Source of the DNA: JASUTC01 sp964604305
GTDB taxonomy: Bacteria; Thermotogota; Thermotogae; MWEM01
Length of the DNA stretch: 19,691 nucleotides
NCBI GenBank assembly: GCA_964604305.1
Contig: CAZRYM010000025.1
Span: 1 to 19,691 of the forward strand
Direction: 5' to 3'
Numbering within the stretch: position 1 is the first letter of the stretch; each line of letters starts with the position of its first letter. Below the pieces are notes generated by a model. That model was not told the DNA's origin and ran no database searches. It worked only from the letters and a program-made list of their open reading frames with translations. This document shows, piece after piece, positions 1 through 7,054 of this stretch. A program made the translations under genes and the position numbers.

Positions 1-328
1 GAATATGTTCATGCCATTTATAGGCCTCTTTGGCGAATCTGCTGATGATAGCATCTAAATCGGAATTGCTGAATTTCTCTTCCACCTTCTTTTTCAAAGA
101 GGGCTTTAACTCCCACTTCTTTTCTTTTTCAGGTGTAAAGATGATCTTTTCAATGTCCTTTTCATTTATTGAATCATCAACTTTTTTCAAAAGCTTAAAA
201 GTGGTTTCGATAAACACATCACCAACTTCCCGGGCATGTTTTTTTAATTTGATCTCCTTGTGATAACTTGGCGTTAACTCCTTTTCAAAGTGCACATAAG
301 AATACATCTTTTCGCCGGATCTCTTCAT
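1..328 (-). CDS. Unknown protein, third gene of the gltX-cysS operon (cut at window edge)
   Basis: This reading frame runs open from an ATG at 328 down to the window edge, so only about the first 109 residues are visible. A strong AGGAGGTGA Shine-Dalgarno lies about 8 bases upstream of the ATG, inside the 19-base gap to the cysS stop. That spacing makes it the third gene of the operon. The visible part is very rich in Lys and Glu, starts MKRSGEKMYSYVHFEKEL, and shows no signal peptide, membrane segment, cysteine motif or nucleotide-binding loop. It looks like a soluble, largely helical protein. In many Firmicutes cysS is followed by the Mini-III RNase and RlmB genes; this sequence resembles neither. 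I do not recognise the family. The gene call is supported by the RBS, the uninterrupted frame and the operon position. Confidence 0.75.
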   Translation of the reverse strand, partial: MKRSGEKMYSYVHFEKELTPSYHKEIKLKKHAREVGDVFIETTFKLLKKVDDSINEKDIEKIIFTPEKEKKWELKPSLKKKVEEKFSNSDLDAIISRFAKEAYKWHEHI

Positions 329-347
329 CTGTGAAATCACCTCCTCA

Positions 348-1742
348 TCAAATCTGCCATTTTGTTCCTTCAGGACCATCTAAAAGTTGAATCCCCTTTT
401 GAGAAAGACTGTCTCTAATAAAATCCGCCTGTTTGTACATCTTTTCCGATCTTAATTGAGCCCTTAATGTTATCAAGGTCTCCATCACATCATCAAACTT
501 GGACCCTGTGTCATCCTTCACCTTTGAGGGAACCTCTGTAAACAACCCTAGAACATCAGAAAATTCCCCTTTTATTATCCAATAAGCCTCCGCCAGCCTT
601 TCCTTATCCTTAGTCGTATTTATCTCCTTAACAATGTCAAAAATCATCGAAAGAACTTTGGAGGTATTGAAATCATCATCAAGATATTCAACGAACTTTT
701 CCCTTTTGTCTTTTACCCATTCACTTTCTTTTTTAAGGTATGGGGGAACTCCTCCACATACTTCTTCTACTCTGGAAAGGGATTCACTCACACGATTTGC
801 CGCCTTTTGCCAATCCTCAAATCTCTCCTCGGAATAATCAATGGGGCTTCTGAATTGGGTAGAAAACAGGAACATCCTGACGGCATCTCTACCATATTTT
901 TTTAAAGCCTCCCGCACAGAAATGATATTACCTACGGATTTTGCCATCTTGGCGCCGTTCATCTGCAACATACCGTTGTGAAGCCAGTATCGGGCAAAAA
1001 CATTACCTGTACATGATTCACTTTGTGCTCTCTCGTTCTCATGATGTGGAAATATCAGATCATTGCCTCCTGCATGTATGTCAAAGGTCTCTCCCAGGAT
1101 GGTGGTTGCCATCACGGAACATTCGATATGCCACCCGGGTCTTCCCTTGCCCCATGGACTTTCCCAACTGGGTTCTCCTGGTTTGGCCGGTTTCCACAAG
1201 GTGAAATCACCGGGATTCCTTTTCCTTTGATCCACTTCTATACGGGCCCCGGAAATCATATCTTCCAACTTTCTGTGAGATAACTGTCCGTAGCCTTCGT
1301 AAAGCGTCACATCGTAGAAAACCTCTCCTTGTACAACGTATGCCACACCTTTTTTAATTAAATTTTCGATAAAGGTTATTGTTTCACCCACGTAATTGGA
1401 GGTTCTGGGATGCACATTGGCATCTCTCACACCAAGATTTCTCATATCCCTGAGATATTCACGAATAAAGGTATGGGTAATCAAATCAAAATCCCACCCC
1501 TCTTCATTTATTCTGTTGATGATCTTGTCATCGATATCCGTAAAGTTCATAACATAGGTGACCTTAAACCCTTTGTATTCAAAATAGCGACGCAAGGCGT
1601 CAAAAACAACCGCAGGCCTTGCATTGCCAATGTGTACTGTATTATAGACAGTCGGACCGCAAACGTACATACTGACTTCATTTTCCCTCATGGGGATAAA
1701 GTCGGTTTTTTTCTTAGCAAGTGTATCGGTCAATCGGATCAT
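348..1742 (-). CDS. cysS: Cysteinyl-tRNA synthetase
   Basis: Charges tRNA-Cys with cysteine in the cytoplasm using ATP (class Ia synthetase). Seen in the sequence: the HIGH-type motif HIGN at residues 37-40, the KMSKS-type loop KMAKS at 265-269, and the four zinc-binding positions that select cysteine, C28, C208 (in GWHIECSVMA), H233 and E237 (in FPHHENE). At 464 residues it is full length for a bacterial CysRS, with the Rossmann catalytic domain followed by the helical anticodon-binding region ending in GIQLLDGPEGTKW. The start ATG overlaps the gltX stop codon as ATGA, so translation is probably coupled to gltX. It lies between gltX and an unknown gene in the same operon. No cysE is interposed, unlike the gltX-cysE-cysS order known from Bacillus. 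Confidence 0.98.
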   Translation of the reverse strand: MIRLTDTLAKKKTDFIPMRENEVSMYVCGPTVYNTVHIGNARPAVVFDALRRYFEYKGFKVTYVMNFTDIDDKIINRINEEGWDFDLITHTFIREYLRDMRNLGVRDANVHPRTSNYVGETITFIENLIKKGVAYVVQGEVFYDVTLYEGYGQLSHRKLEDMISGARIEVDQRKRNPGDFTLWKPAKPGEPSWESPWGKGRPGWHIECSVMATTILGETFDIHAGGNDLIFPHHENERAQSESCTGNVFARYWLHNGMLQMNGAKMAKSVGNIISVREALKKYGRDAVRMFLFSTQFRSPIDYSEERFEDWQKAANRVSESLSRVEEVCGGVPPYLKKESEWVKDKREKFVEYLDDDFNTSKVLSMIFDIVKEINTTKDKERLAEAYWIIKGEFSDVLGLFTEVPSKVKDDTGSKFDDVMETLITLRAQLRSEKMYKQADFIRDSLSQKGIQLLDGPEGTKWQI

Positions 1743-3187
1743 AGATTATCCACTACTCTTTCAAGTCGTTTTAACATCTGATTTCTTCCGATGAGATGGA
1801 TCACATTTACCAGCTCTGGACCGTCTTCTTCTCCGGTTAAAATCACCCTTAACATGTGATAAAACTTTTTGGAATTCACTTTGACCTTTTTTGTCACCTG
1901 TTTGAAGAGTTCGTAAATATCCGGAATATTCCATGAATCTGCTGATTTTACTTCATGATAAAGCTCAATAAATGCCGGATCCGTATCATCATCTTTTATC
2001 TGTTCAACCCACGCTTTTTTAAAAATTGGTTCTTTGAAGAAAACAGTAATCTTGTCCGGGATTTCATCCAATTGGTGAATCTTCTTTTTTAAAGAGACTA
2101 CCGCCTCTTTCACCCACTTGTAATTTGAGGCCACAGACTTTTCATCCATGAGTCCGGCCTCAATAATATACTTCTCAGCCATACGGGTAAGGGTATCATC
2201 GTCCAATTCCCGGATATAAACCCCGTTCATCCATCTGAGCTTTTGCTCATCATAAATGGCGGCACTGGAATTCACACGCTCGATAGTAAATTCTTTAATC
2301 ATCTCCTCCATACTCATAATCTCCTTTTCCTCTGGATGAGACCAACTTAAAAGAGCGAGATAATTCATAACACTTTGAGGCAAGTATCCCATTTCTCTAT
2401 ATTTTTCAACCGAGGTTGCACCGTGTCTTTTACTGAGCCTGGAACCATCCGGTCCGAGAATCATTGAAACATGGGCAAATTCCGGAAGGGGATAATCCAT
2501 CCCCTCAAAAACTGCCAATTGTCGAAGCGTATTTGAAAGATGATCATCTCCCCGAATCACATGGGTAATCTTCATCGAAGCGTCATCCACAACTACTGCG
2601 AAATTATATGTGGGAAGACCGGTGCTTCTTAAGATGACAAAATCTCCAACCGTCCCCTTCTTAAAGGTTACTTTTCCCTTAATCAAGTCATTTAAAGTAT
2701 AATCCTTAAAGGGCATCTTAAAATAGATGACCGGATCGAGCCCTTTTGATTGAAACTCCTGCCTTCTTTCAGGGGTATCGAATTTTTTGAGCATTTCTTC
2801 ATTATAATGAGGGGATTGTTTTTTTGACAGAAGATCCTCTCTGATAACTTCCAGCTCTTGGGGATAAACATAGGCTTCGTATGCCTTGCCTTTGTTAACC
2901 AATTCATGAGCCACTTTTTTGTATATGTCCATCCTCTCTGATTGTCGATATGGCCCGTATTCCCCACCTGTTTCGGGTCCTTCATCCCATTCAAAGCCCA
3001 GCCATTTCATGGTGTCCAGTAATGATTGTTCTGATTCAGCAGTTGATCTTTCCAAATCAGTATCCTCTACACGTAAGATCAATTTACCGTTATTATGCTT
3101 TGCAAATAAATAATTGAATAATGCAGTTCTTGCACCACCAACGTGTAAATAGCCCGTAGGGCTGGGAGCAAATCTCACCCTTATCAT
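1739..3187 (-). CDS. gltX: Glutamyl-tRNA synthetase
   Basis: Attaches glutamate to tRNA-Glu in the cytoplasm (class Ib synthetase). In bacteria without GlnRS it also makes Glu-tRNA-Gln for the amidotransferase GatCAB; whether that applies here cannot be seen in this window. Evidence: FAPSPTGYLHVGGARTALFN near the N-terminus with the HIGH-type motif HVGG at residues 15-18, the GDDHLSNT motif in the catalytic domain, and the KMSKS-type loop SRLSKRHG at about residue 250. The length of 482 residues is normal. The region of the zinc-binding cysteines of E. coli GluRS reads YEAYVYPQEL and has none, so this is a zinc-free type. The ATG at 3187 has a GGAGGT Shine-Dalgarno 6-7 bases upstream. It is the first gene of the operon and overlaps cysS by 4 bases. 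Confidence 0.98.
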   Translation of the reverse strand: MIRVRFAPSPTGYLHVGGARTALFNYLFAKHNNGKLILRVEDTDLERSTAESEQSLLDTMKWLGFEWDEGPETGGEYGPYRQSERMDIYKKVAHELVNKGKAYEAYVYPQELEVIREDLLSKKQSPHYNEEMLKKFDTPERRQEFQSKGLDPVIYFKMPFKDYTLNDLIKGKVTFKKGTVGDFVILRSTGLPTYNFAVVVDDASMKITHVIRGDDHLSNTLRQLAVFEGMDYPLPEFAHVSMILGPDGSRLSKRHGATSVEKYREMGYLPQSVMNYLALLSWSHPEEKEIMSMEEMIKEFTIERVNSSAAIYDEQKLRWMNGVYIRELDDDTLTRMAEKYIIEAGLMDEKSVASNYKWVKEAVVSLKKKIHQLDEIPDKITVFFKEPIFKKAWVEQIKDDDTDPAFIELYHEVKSADSWNIPDIYELFKQVTKKVKVNSKKFYHMLRVILTGEEDGPELVNVIHLIGRNQMLKRLERVVDNL

Positions 3188-3224
3188 TTCTCTACCTCCA
3201 GATTGTGAGTTACCTTTATTTTAT

Positions 3225-3233
3225 AGTATAACA
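3225..3233 (-). promoter_or_regulatory. Probable gltX operon promoter (-10, extended)
   Basis: On the minus strand the sequence reads TGTTATACT, an extended -10 box (TGn plus TATACT) about 38 bases upstream of the gltX ATG, in the 66-base gap behind the Xre gene. No good TTGACA-like -35 is visible at 17 bases, which is tolerable for an extended -10 promoter. Read-through from the Xre gene is an alternative. Confidence 0.45.
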
Positions 3234-3253
3234 TAGAGGATCATTGTCTTTTG

Positions 3254-3841
3254 TTATAATTCCATCATCCTTACCATTCCAACCATCGTTCCGATGATTT
3301 TCGTATCCTCCGACGGTATCCTCTTCTTCTTCAAAGAAGGGTTGAGGAATTCCACCTCAAAAACATCAGCATGTTTAGTCACTTTTCCAATATACAAGTC
3401 CTTTTTATATAAAATAGCCGTAACGATCCCTTTGATGGAATCAACAGATGTGAAAATCAGCACATCATCCATCAAATAAAATGGGTACATATGCCGGGAA
3501 AGTATCGGACCCAACTTTATAGCCATATCCCCTTTTTGAAAAAGCACGCTTCTTTTTGTTGGGATTAGAACACTTTCCTTTGTCGGATCGTAATTCATAA
3601 CGGTTAATGCCTTTTCCATTTCAGGATTCGGATCATCACTGAAACCGAAAAGATAATCATATGAACAGCCAAAAAAATCCACTATTTTTTCCAGGATTTC
3701 TTCTCTGGGCATCCTTTTCCCGGTTTCGTACATTCCAATGGCATTCGTGCTGGAGTGAACCGATTTGGCAAGTTCCTCCTGAGAAAGACCCCTTTCCGCT
3801 CTCAATTCCTTTAAACGTTTGGCAAATTTATCTCTAAACAT
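3254..3841 (-). CDS. Xre-family transcription regulator with a degenerate S24/LexA-like C-terminal domain
   Basis: DNA-binding repressor-type protein of 195 residues. Residues 6-66 form a Cro/CI helix-turn-helix (RLKELRAERGLSQEELAKSV, then a recognition helix around STNAIGMYETGKRMP). Residues about 90-195 match the layout of the S24 fold: MYPFYLMDDVLIF corresponds to the usual SMxPTLxDGDxVLV segment, followed by a strand-rich stretch and the typical ending KIIGTMVGMVR. The catalytic Ser position is occupied by His (H117), and the expected Lys position reads Gly in DLYIGKVTK. Self-cleavage is therefore unlikely, and the domain more likely serves for dimerisation or sensing (inference). The ATG at 3841 has a GGGAGGGA Shine-Dalgarno. 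A 25-bp palindrome just upstream suggests autoregulation. It could control the genes on either side. Confidence 0.88.
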   Translation of the reverse strand: MFRDKFAKRLKELRAERGLSQEELAKSVHSSTNAIGMYETGKRMPREEILEKIVDFFGCSYDYLFGFSDDPNPEMEKALTVMNYDPTKESVLIPTKRSVLFQKGDMAIKLGPILSRHMYPFYLMDDVLIFTSVDSIKGIVTAILYKKDLYIGKVTKHADVFEVEFLNPSLKKKRIPSEDTKIIGTMVGMVRMMEL

Positions 3842-3862
3842 GTAATCCCTCCCCTTAATAGT

Positions 3863-3887
3863 TTATCACGAATCGTATTCGTAATAA
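3863..3887. promoter_or_regulatory. 25-bp palindrome, probable operator of the Xre regulator
   Basis: Arms TTATCACGAAT and ATTCGTAATAA flank a CGT spacer; 10 of 11 positions pair, and the inner ACGAAT/ATTCGT half-sites are perfect. It lies 22 bases upstream of the Xre start codon and directly before a weak extended -10 candidate (TGATAAACT, minus strand), a position expected for an autoregulatory operator. It is not followed by a T tract, so a terminator role is unlikely. Confidence 0.6.
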
Positions 3888-3922
3888 AGCATTTCAGATC
3901 TCATTGATGTGATATTTTTTAT

Positions 3923-4348
3923 TCACGGCTTCCATAAAAATCTCTCCAGATCAACCCGGCCTGAGGAAAAGACTACACCCTCACTCTCCAACATTGCCCG
4001 CTGAAGATTATTGCTCTCCGTTTCTTTCAAACTAATCCGGCCACTGCTGTTAATAACTCGATGCCAGGGTAATTGCATTTCGACTTTGACATTGTACAGG
4101 GCATACCCCACCATTCTTGGAGTGCAAGTTCCTTCTATCTGAGCAATTAGTCCGTAGGTTGCCACTTTCCCGACCGGAATCCTTTTAATGATTTGGTATA
4201 TCCGCTGATATGTGTTCTTCTTTTTGTCCACCCCAATGATCCTTTCATTAATATTGTTCACTTCACGAGTAATTGGAAGCTTTGTTTTTAAACTGTTACT
4301 ATCATTATTTTCTTTGCCAAACAGCATCTCTGACAACGTATTCCACAT
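3923..4348 (-). CDS. Alkyltransferase-like protein (ATL; MGMT-family DNA-binding domain)
   Basis: Related to the C-terminal DNA-binding domain of O6-alkylguanine-DNA methyltransferase. Visible motifs: TYQRIYQIIKRIPVGKVATYG at residues 46-66 (helix-turn-helix entry), the PRMVGYAL segment with the base-flipping Arg finger R78, and LPWHRVINSSGRIS around residue 95. True methyltransferases have PCHRV; here Trp95 replaces the reactive Cys, which defines the ATL group (E. coli YbaZ, yeast Atl1). These bind O6-alkylguanine lesions without repairing them and hand them to nucleotide excision repair. The first ATG (4348) lies 44 bases inside the upstream gene and has only a weak RBS. A GTG at 4231 is preceded by AAAGGA and would give a 102-residue protein, close to the usual ATL size, so the first 39 residues are uncertain. 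Confidence 0.88.
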   Translation of the reverse strand: MWNTLSEMLFGKENNDSNSLKTKLPITREVNNINERIIGVDKKKNTYQRIYQIIKRIPVGKVATYGLIAQIEGTCTPRMVGYALYNVKVEMQLPWHRVINSSGRISLKETESNNLQRAMLESEGVVFSSGRVDLERFLWKP

Positions 4349-4835
4349 TCAAGATTCTCTCATTCGACCACTGTAATCTGAAGTTTCGTTTTTGTCCTTC
4401 AAGTACCATACCGTTTGCAGTAATAGTAAATATCCATCGATCAGGCCTTTCGATGATCTTTATTGCCTCTTTTGCAATGTGTAAGGGGATGTCAAAATTC
4501 ACGATATATTCCACAGGTACCGGATAAGGAGTTTCAAGAATGAGATTTCCGTTTTCAACTTTACAATAACCGCTCCAGCTATATCCGTTATCCAATTGAA
4601 TGCTAAAAATTCCCCCTTCATTTATATAACAGTTCTTAATTCCTTTATCTCCTGTCCAATCCCCTTCAAGGGTTGCGTAAACATTGTCGTCGTCTTCAAT
4701 GTGAAATTCCTCTATCTGATCGAAATTATAGACTACCTTTGTTCCATCCTTAAAGGAAATGACAAGATGTTTTCCAAAGTGGGAAAAGGATAAAAGACAC
4801 ACGAAGACGATCAATATAAGGTTTTTCTTTATCAA
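4305..4835 (-). CDS. Small exported protein of unknown function
   Basis: No family recognised. I place the start at a TTG (4835) because GGGAGGTG sits 7-8 bases before it; a longer reading from a TTG at 4865 has no RBS. The 176-residue product begins with Lys-Lys and a hydrophobic run (NLILIVFVCLLSFSHF), a typical signal peptide or N-terminal anchor. A single Cys falls within that run but there is no clear lipobox. The exported part opens with LVISFKDGTKVVYNFDQIEEF, a short strand-turn-strand motif, then WTGDKGIKNCYINEGG and several Gly- and aromatic-rich strands, suggesting a small beta-barrel or lipocalin-like domain (inference from pattern only). It lies 52 bases after the GNAT gene, and its end overlaps the first possible start of the ATL gene. 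Confidence 0.72.
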   Translation of the reverse strand: MIKKNLILIVFVCLLSFSHFGKHLVISFKDGTKVVYNFDQIEEFHIEDDDNVYATLEGDWTGDKGIKNCYINEGGIFSIQLDNGYSWSGYCKVENGNLILETPYPVPVEYIVNFDIPLHIAKEAIKIIERPDRWIFTITANGMVLEGQKRNFRLQWSNERILNVEYVVRDAVWQRK

Positions 4836-4887
4836 TGAAAGGCACCTCCCAAAACTTATTTTCAAAAATTATCTGTTTTTTATACCA

Positions 4888-5412
4888 TCATTGTTTTCTC
4901 AATATTCCGTAAGCATAACAGTCATGCCAGATGGGTTGATTCTCTTCGTTCCTGCTGAAAAAGGCCTTTTGTTCAAAAAACCCCTCTCTTTTCATGCCTG
5001 CCTTTTCAAGTACCCGCCAGGAAGCAGTGTTTTGGGGATTGCAATAGGCAACTATTCTGTGAGCATGCCAGCTTTCAAAGGCATATTCAATCATGGCCTT
5101 TGAGGCCTCGGTACAGTATCCCTGATTCTGAAAAAACGGATTAAATATATAGCCCAACTCCCATGTCATAAATTCCAGAGGCTGAATATGAGGAAAATAA
5201 AGATGTCCAATCATCTTTTCAGCTGCCTTTTCAACTACGGCAAAAAAAGAATTTCCAAATGCCCTTTCTGCCGCCATTTGCTTGGCCTCCCCGGTGGAGA
5301 TTGGACTGCCCGGCTCAAAAGTATAAATCTCTTCTAAAGAAAGATATTCATAAAGGTCCCGCCAATCTCCCGGAAGGAACTTTCTGATTTTCAAACGATG
5401 AGTTTCTATCAT
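4888..5412 (-). CDS. GNAT-family N-acetyltransferase (RimJ/RimL type)
   Basis: Transfers an acetyl group from acetyl-CoA to an amine; the substrate cannot be read from sequence. At 174 residues it has the RimJ/RimL layout: IETHRLKIRKFLPGDWRDLY at the N-terminus (the usual 'ETxRLxLR' opening), WELGYIFNPFFQNQGYCTEA at 84-103 with the acetyl-CoA pyrophosphate loop QNQGYC, and the CNPQNTASWRVLEKAGMKREG segment, typical of the family, near residues 124-144. Cys100 stands where Gly or Ala is usual in the Q/RxxGxG/A loop. Relatives acetylate ribosomal protein N-termini, antibiotics or small amines. The ATG at 5412 has a GAGGTG Shine-Dalgarno 6 bases upstream. It is probably the first gene of a minus-strand group with the exported protein and the ATL. 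Confidence 0.93.
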   Translation of the reverse strand: MIETHRLKIRKFLPGDWRDLYEYLSLEEIYTFEPGSPISTGEAKQMAAERAFGNSFFAVVEKAAEKMIGHLYFPHIQPLEFMTWELGYIFNPFFQNQGYCTEASKAMIEYAFESWHAHRIVAYCNPQNTASWRVLEKAGMKREGFFEQKAFFSRNEENQPIWHDCYAYGILRKQ

Positions 5413-5468
5413 AAAAACACCTCATGATTTATCAATTAATGGTATTCAAAATCGTCACCATTTCTGTT

Positions 5469-5474
5469 ATTATA
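5469..5474 (-). promoter_or_regulatory. -10 box for the GNAT gene group
   Basis: A perfect TATAAT on the minus strand 57 bases upstream of the GNAT start codon. The -35 region at 17 bases is poor (ATTTCT). It lies in the 132-base divergent gap shared with the nitroreductase gene, for which I see no clear promoter of its own. Confidence 0.5.
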
Positions 5475-5544
5475 CATGATAAGGGTAAAAGAAATAGAAC
5501 TATTACGTTTGAGGAATTCACAATTCTTGCGAAGGTGGTAAAAA

Positions 5545-6228
5545 ATGGATTTTTTCGATGTTATTAAGAAAAGACACTCTGTAAGAAGCTATCAGCCTTA
5601 TCAGCTGACTGAAGGTGAAAAAAAACAGATTGAGTCAATTTTTAAAGGCTTGATCAGCATCCATAAGGATAATATACTGGATTGGAAAGAAGAGGAGCAT
5701 CCTCAAAGCTCCGGCAGGATATTGGCAAAACATGAGATTCCGCCTGAGGATTATTTGATTGAATATGGTTTTCAGGGTGAACAGATTATCCTTTCTTTGG
5801 TGGAAATGGGATTTGATACACTGTGGAAAGGTGCAGGAGTGCCATCAGATATACCGGCATACCTGATCTTTGGAAAGGGAAAGGGTAAAAAAAGTATCAG
5901 CGAGAAGGTCATGGGATTGTTTGTTAATTCCGGAAACAGAAAAGAAATGACTAAATTCCTGGACACCAATCCTGAACTGCTTAACAGCTCACAGTTAAAA
6001 ATTGTTCAAAGTTGTATCAGAGCACCTTCTGCCATCAACAGACAACCTTGGAATTTTCACTTTCAAGACGAAAAAACAATGGAAATCCGCGTTACAGGAA
6101 ATAGCAAATACAACTACCTGGACATGGGTATCTGTCTATATCATGCCTATCAGGCCTACAATATTGAACTGGGGACACCCGAACTGGTAAAAAAAGATGA
6201 TTTTTATTGGATTATAAAATCTGAATAA
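5545..6228 (+). CDS. Nitroreductase-family flavoprotein (TM1586 type)
   Basis: Predicted FMN-dependent oxidoreductase using NAD(P)H, acting in the cytoplasm on an unknown electron acceptor. The start DFFDVIKKRHSVRSYQ (residues 2-17) is the classic nitroreductase opening, with R10, S12 and R14 in the FMN phosphate-binding role. IRAPSAINRQPWNFH around 158-172 is the second FMN-contacting motif (usually PSxxNxQPW). The order and spacing resemble the divergent 'putative TM nitroreductase' subfamily described from Thermotoga TM1586, in which two nitroreductase-like halves sit in one chain: residues 78-110 (GEQIILSLVEMGFDTLWKGA) would be the middle FMN-facing part. The length of 227 residues is normal for that group. 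The ATG at 5545 follows AAGGTGGT by 6 bases. The gene converges on the flavodoxin gene. Confidence 0.9.
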   Translation: MDFFDVIKKRHSVRSYQPYQLTEGEKKQIESIFKGLISIHKDNILDWKEEEHPQSSGRILAKHEIPPEDYLIEYGFQGEQIILSLVEMGFDTLWKGAGVPSDIPAYLIFGKGKGKKSISEKVMGLFVNSGNRKEMTKFLDTNPELLNSSQLKIVQSCIRAPSAINRQPWNFHFQDEKTMEIRVTGNSKYNYLDMGICLYHAYQAYNIELGTPELVKKDDFYWIIKSE

Positions 6229-6247
6229 TTTTCATTTTTTCTCAAAG

Positions 6248-6281
6248 CTTTGGGCGCTCCTTCAATATGAGTGCCCTAAAG
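6248..6281. terminator. Hairpin between convergent nitroreductase and flavodoxin genes
   Basis: Arms CTTTGGGCGCTC and GAGTGCCCTAAAG pair with one G-U and one bulged T around a 9-base loop. It sits in the 57-base gap between the two convergent stop codons, so it could end transcription from both sides. Neither side has a clean T tract, which lowers confidence. Confidence 0.5.
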
Positions 6282-6285
6282 ATTG

Positions 6286-6762
6286 TTAAGCCGAGAAATC
6301 CTTCACTGTATCGTCTATCAATTTCTGAATCTCTTCTTCAGAGAGTTTATTCATCTGATCAAACATTTTCTTGTAGATAAAACCCGCCTTTTCATTCATC
6401 ATCTGTCCCCCTGGAAAGACCTTCTTTACCGTTGCCATCTCCAACAACTCATGGGAAAAATTTTTCTCAAAATACTCACTTATCTGAGAATCCTCAGCTT
6501 TACTTGCACAGCAAATGAACAGCCCCAAACGTTTGTCTTTTAATTCTTTCAGATGCTTTTTGCAAAATGTTTTTAAGCTTCTGGGTGCTTTTCCCATATA
6601 GATTCCGCTACCCAGGATAACCGAGTCCCATTCACTCAAATCAAACTCTTTCAAATCTTTCAAGTCAATACTTTGACTATCATCTCCAAAGGTTTTTGCC
6701 AACTTCTGTGCATACATCTTTGTACTCCCGTATTTTCCATTATAGCCAATAAGAACTTTCAT
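6286..6762 (-). CDS. Flavodoxin-domain protein
   Basis: Small FMN-binding electron-transfer or flavodoxin-like protein of 158 residues. The N-terminal strand and phosphate loop VLIGYNGKYGSTKMYA (residues 3-18) have the flavodoxin pattern; the Y-N-G-K-Y-G-S-T loop differs at its first polar position from the usual S/T. DSVILGSGIYMGKAPRSLKTF (about 46-66) is the second, isoalloxazine-side loop, and GLFICCASK the next strand. The layout matches the HemG-like flavodoxin-domain family common in anaerobes more than long-chain electron-carrier flavodoxins. Partners could include nitroreductases or Fe-S activases, but nothing here proves it. The ATG at 6762 has GGAGGTG 4-5 bases upstream. It is a single gene with its own likely promoter, convergent with the nitroreductase. 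Confidence 0.9.
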   Translation of the reverse strand: MKVLIGYNGKYGSTKMYAQKLAKTFGDDSQSIDLKDLKEFDLSEWDSVILGSGIYMGKAPRSLKTFCKKHLKELKDKRLGLFICCASKAEDSQISEYFEKNFSHELLEMATVKKVFPGGQMMNEKAGFIYKKMFDQMNKLSEEEIQKLIDDTVKDFSA

Positions 6763-6870
6763 AAAACACCTCCAACATTATTTCCCGAAAATCCTACTGC
6801 TCTAACGAACTCCTTTGAAACAGCGCTCCTAATTTCCAAGAGATAGTTTTTATTTTTTCAGCAACTCCTA

Positions 6871-6876
6871 ATTATA
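6871..6876 (-). promoter_or_regulatory. -10 box for the flavodoxin gene
   Basis: A perfect TATAAT on the minus strand about 108 bases upstream of the flavodoxin ATG; the -35 (TTAAAA at 16 bases) is weak. The implied leader of about 100 bases shows no riboswitch that I recognise. The rest of the 292-base gap between 6763 and 7054 is AT-rich and otherwise holds only the promoter of the downstream plus-strand gene. Confidence 0.45.
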
Positions 6877-6989
6877 CTTCAAAAACAAACTCTTTTAATA
6901 ATTTCAACATCCGCGATCACTTGTACAAAAGATCAACCGGATTATTTAACAACCTCAAGTATTCACTGAAATCATTAATGTTACAATAT

Positions 6990-7019
6990 TTACGATAAAA
7001 TTCACATATGTGCTATAAT
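6990..7019 (+). promoter_or_regulatory. Promoter of the 80-residue Cys protein
   Basis: A perfect extended -10, TGCTATAAT (TATAAT at 7014-7019), lies about 36 bases upstream of the start codon, with a weak -35 TTACGA 18 bases before it. A 10-base perfect palindrome, CACATATGTG (7003-7012), overlaps the extended part of the -10 and could be a regulator site (inference). Confidence 0.6.
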
Positions 7020-7054
7020 ATTTCAGTAAAGCATTCTTGTGAGAGGTGTTTGAA

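Noticed and set aside
3863..3887. LexA/SOS box reading of the palindrome
   Set aside because: The Firmicutes SOS box has CGAAC-N4-GTTCG; here the half-sites are ACGAAT/ATTCGT with a 3-base spacer, and the adjacent gene encodes an Xre protein with a non-catalytic S24 domain.
6763..6870. Riboswitch in the long flavodoxin leader
   Set aside because: No FMN, cobalamin or other known riboswitch core is visible, and no stable stem is followed by a T tract.
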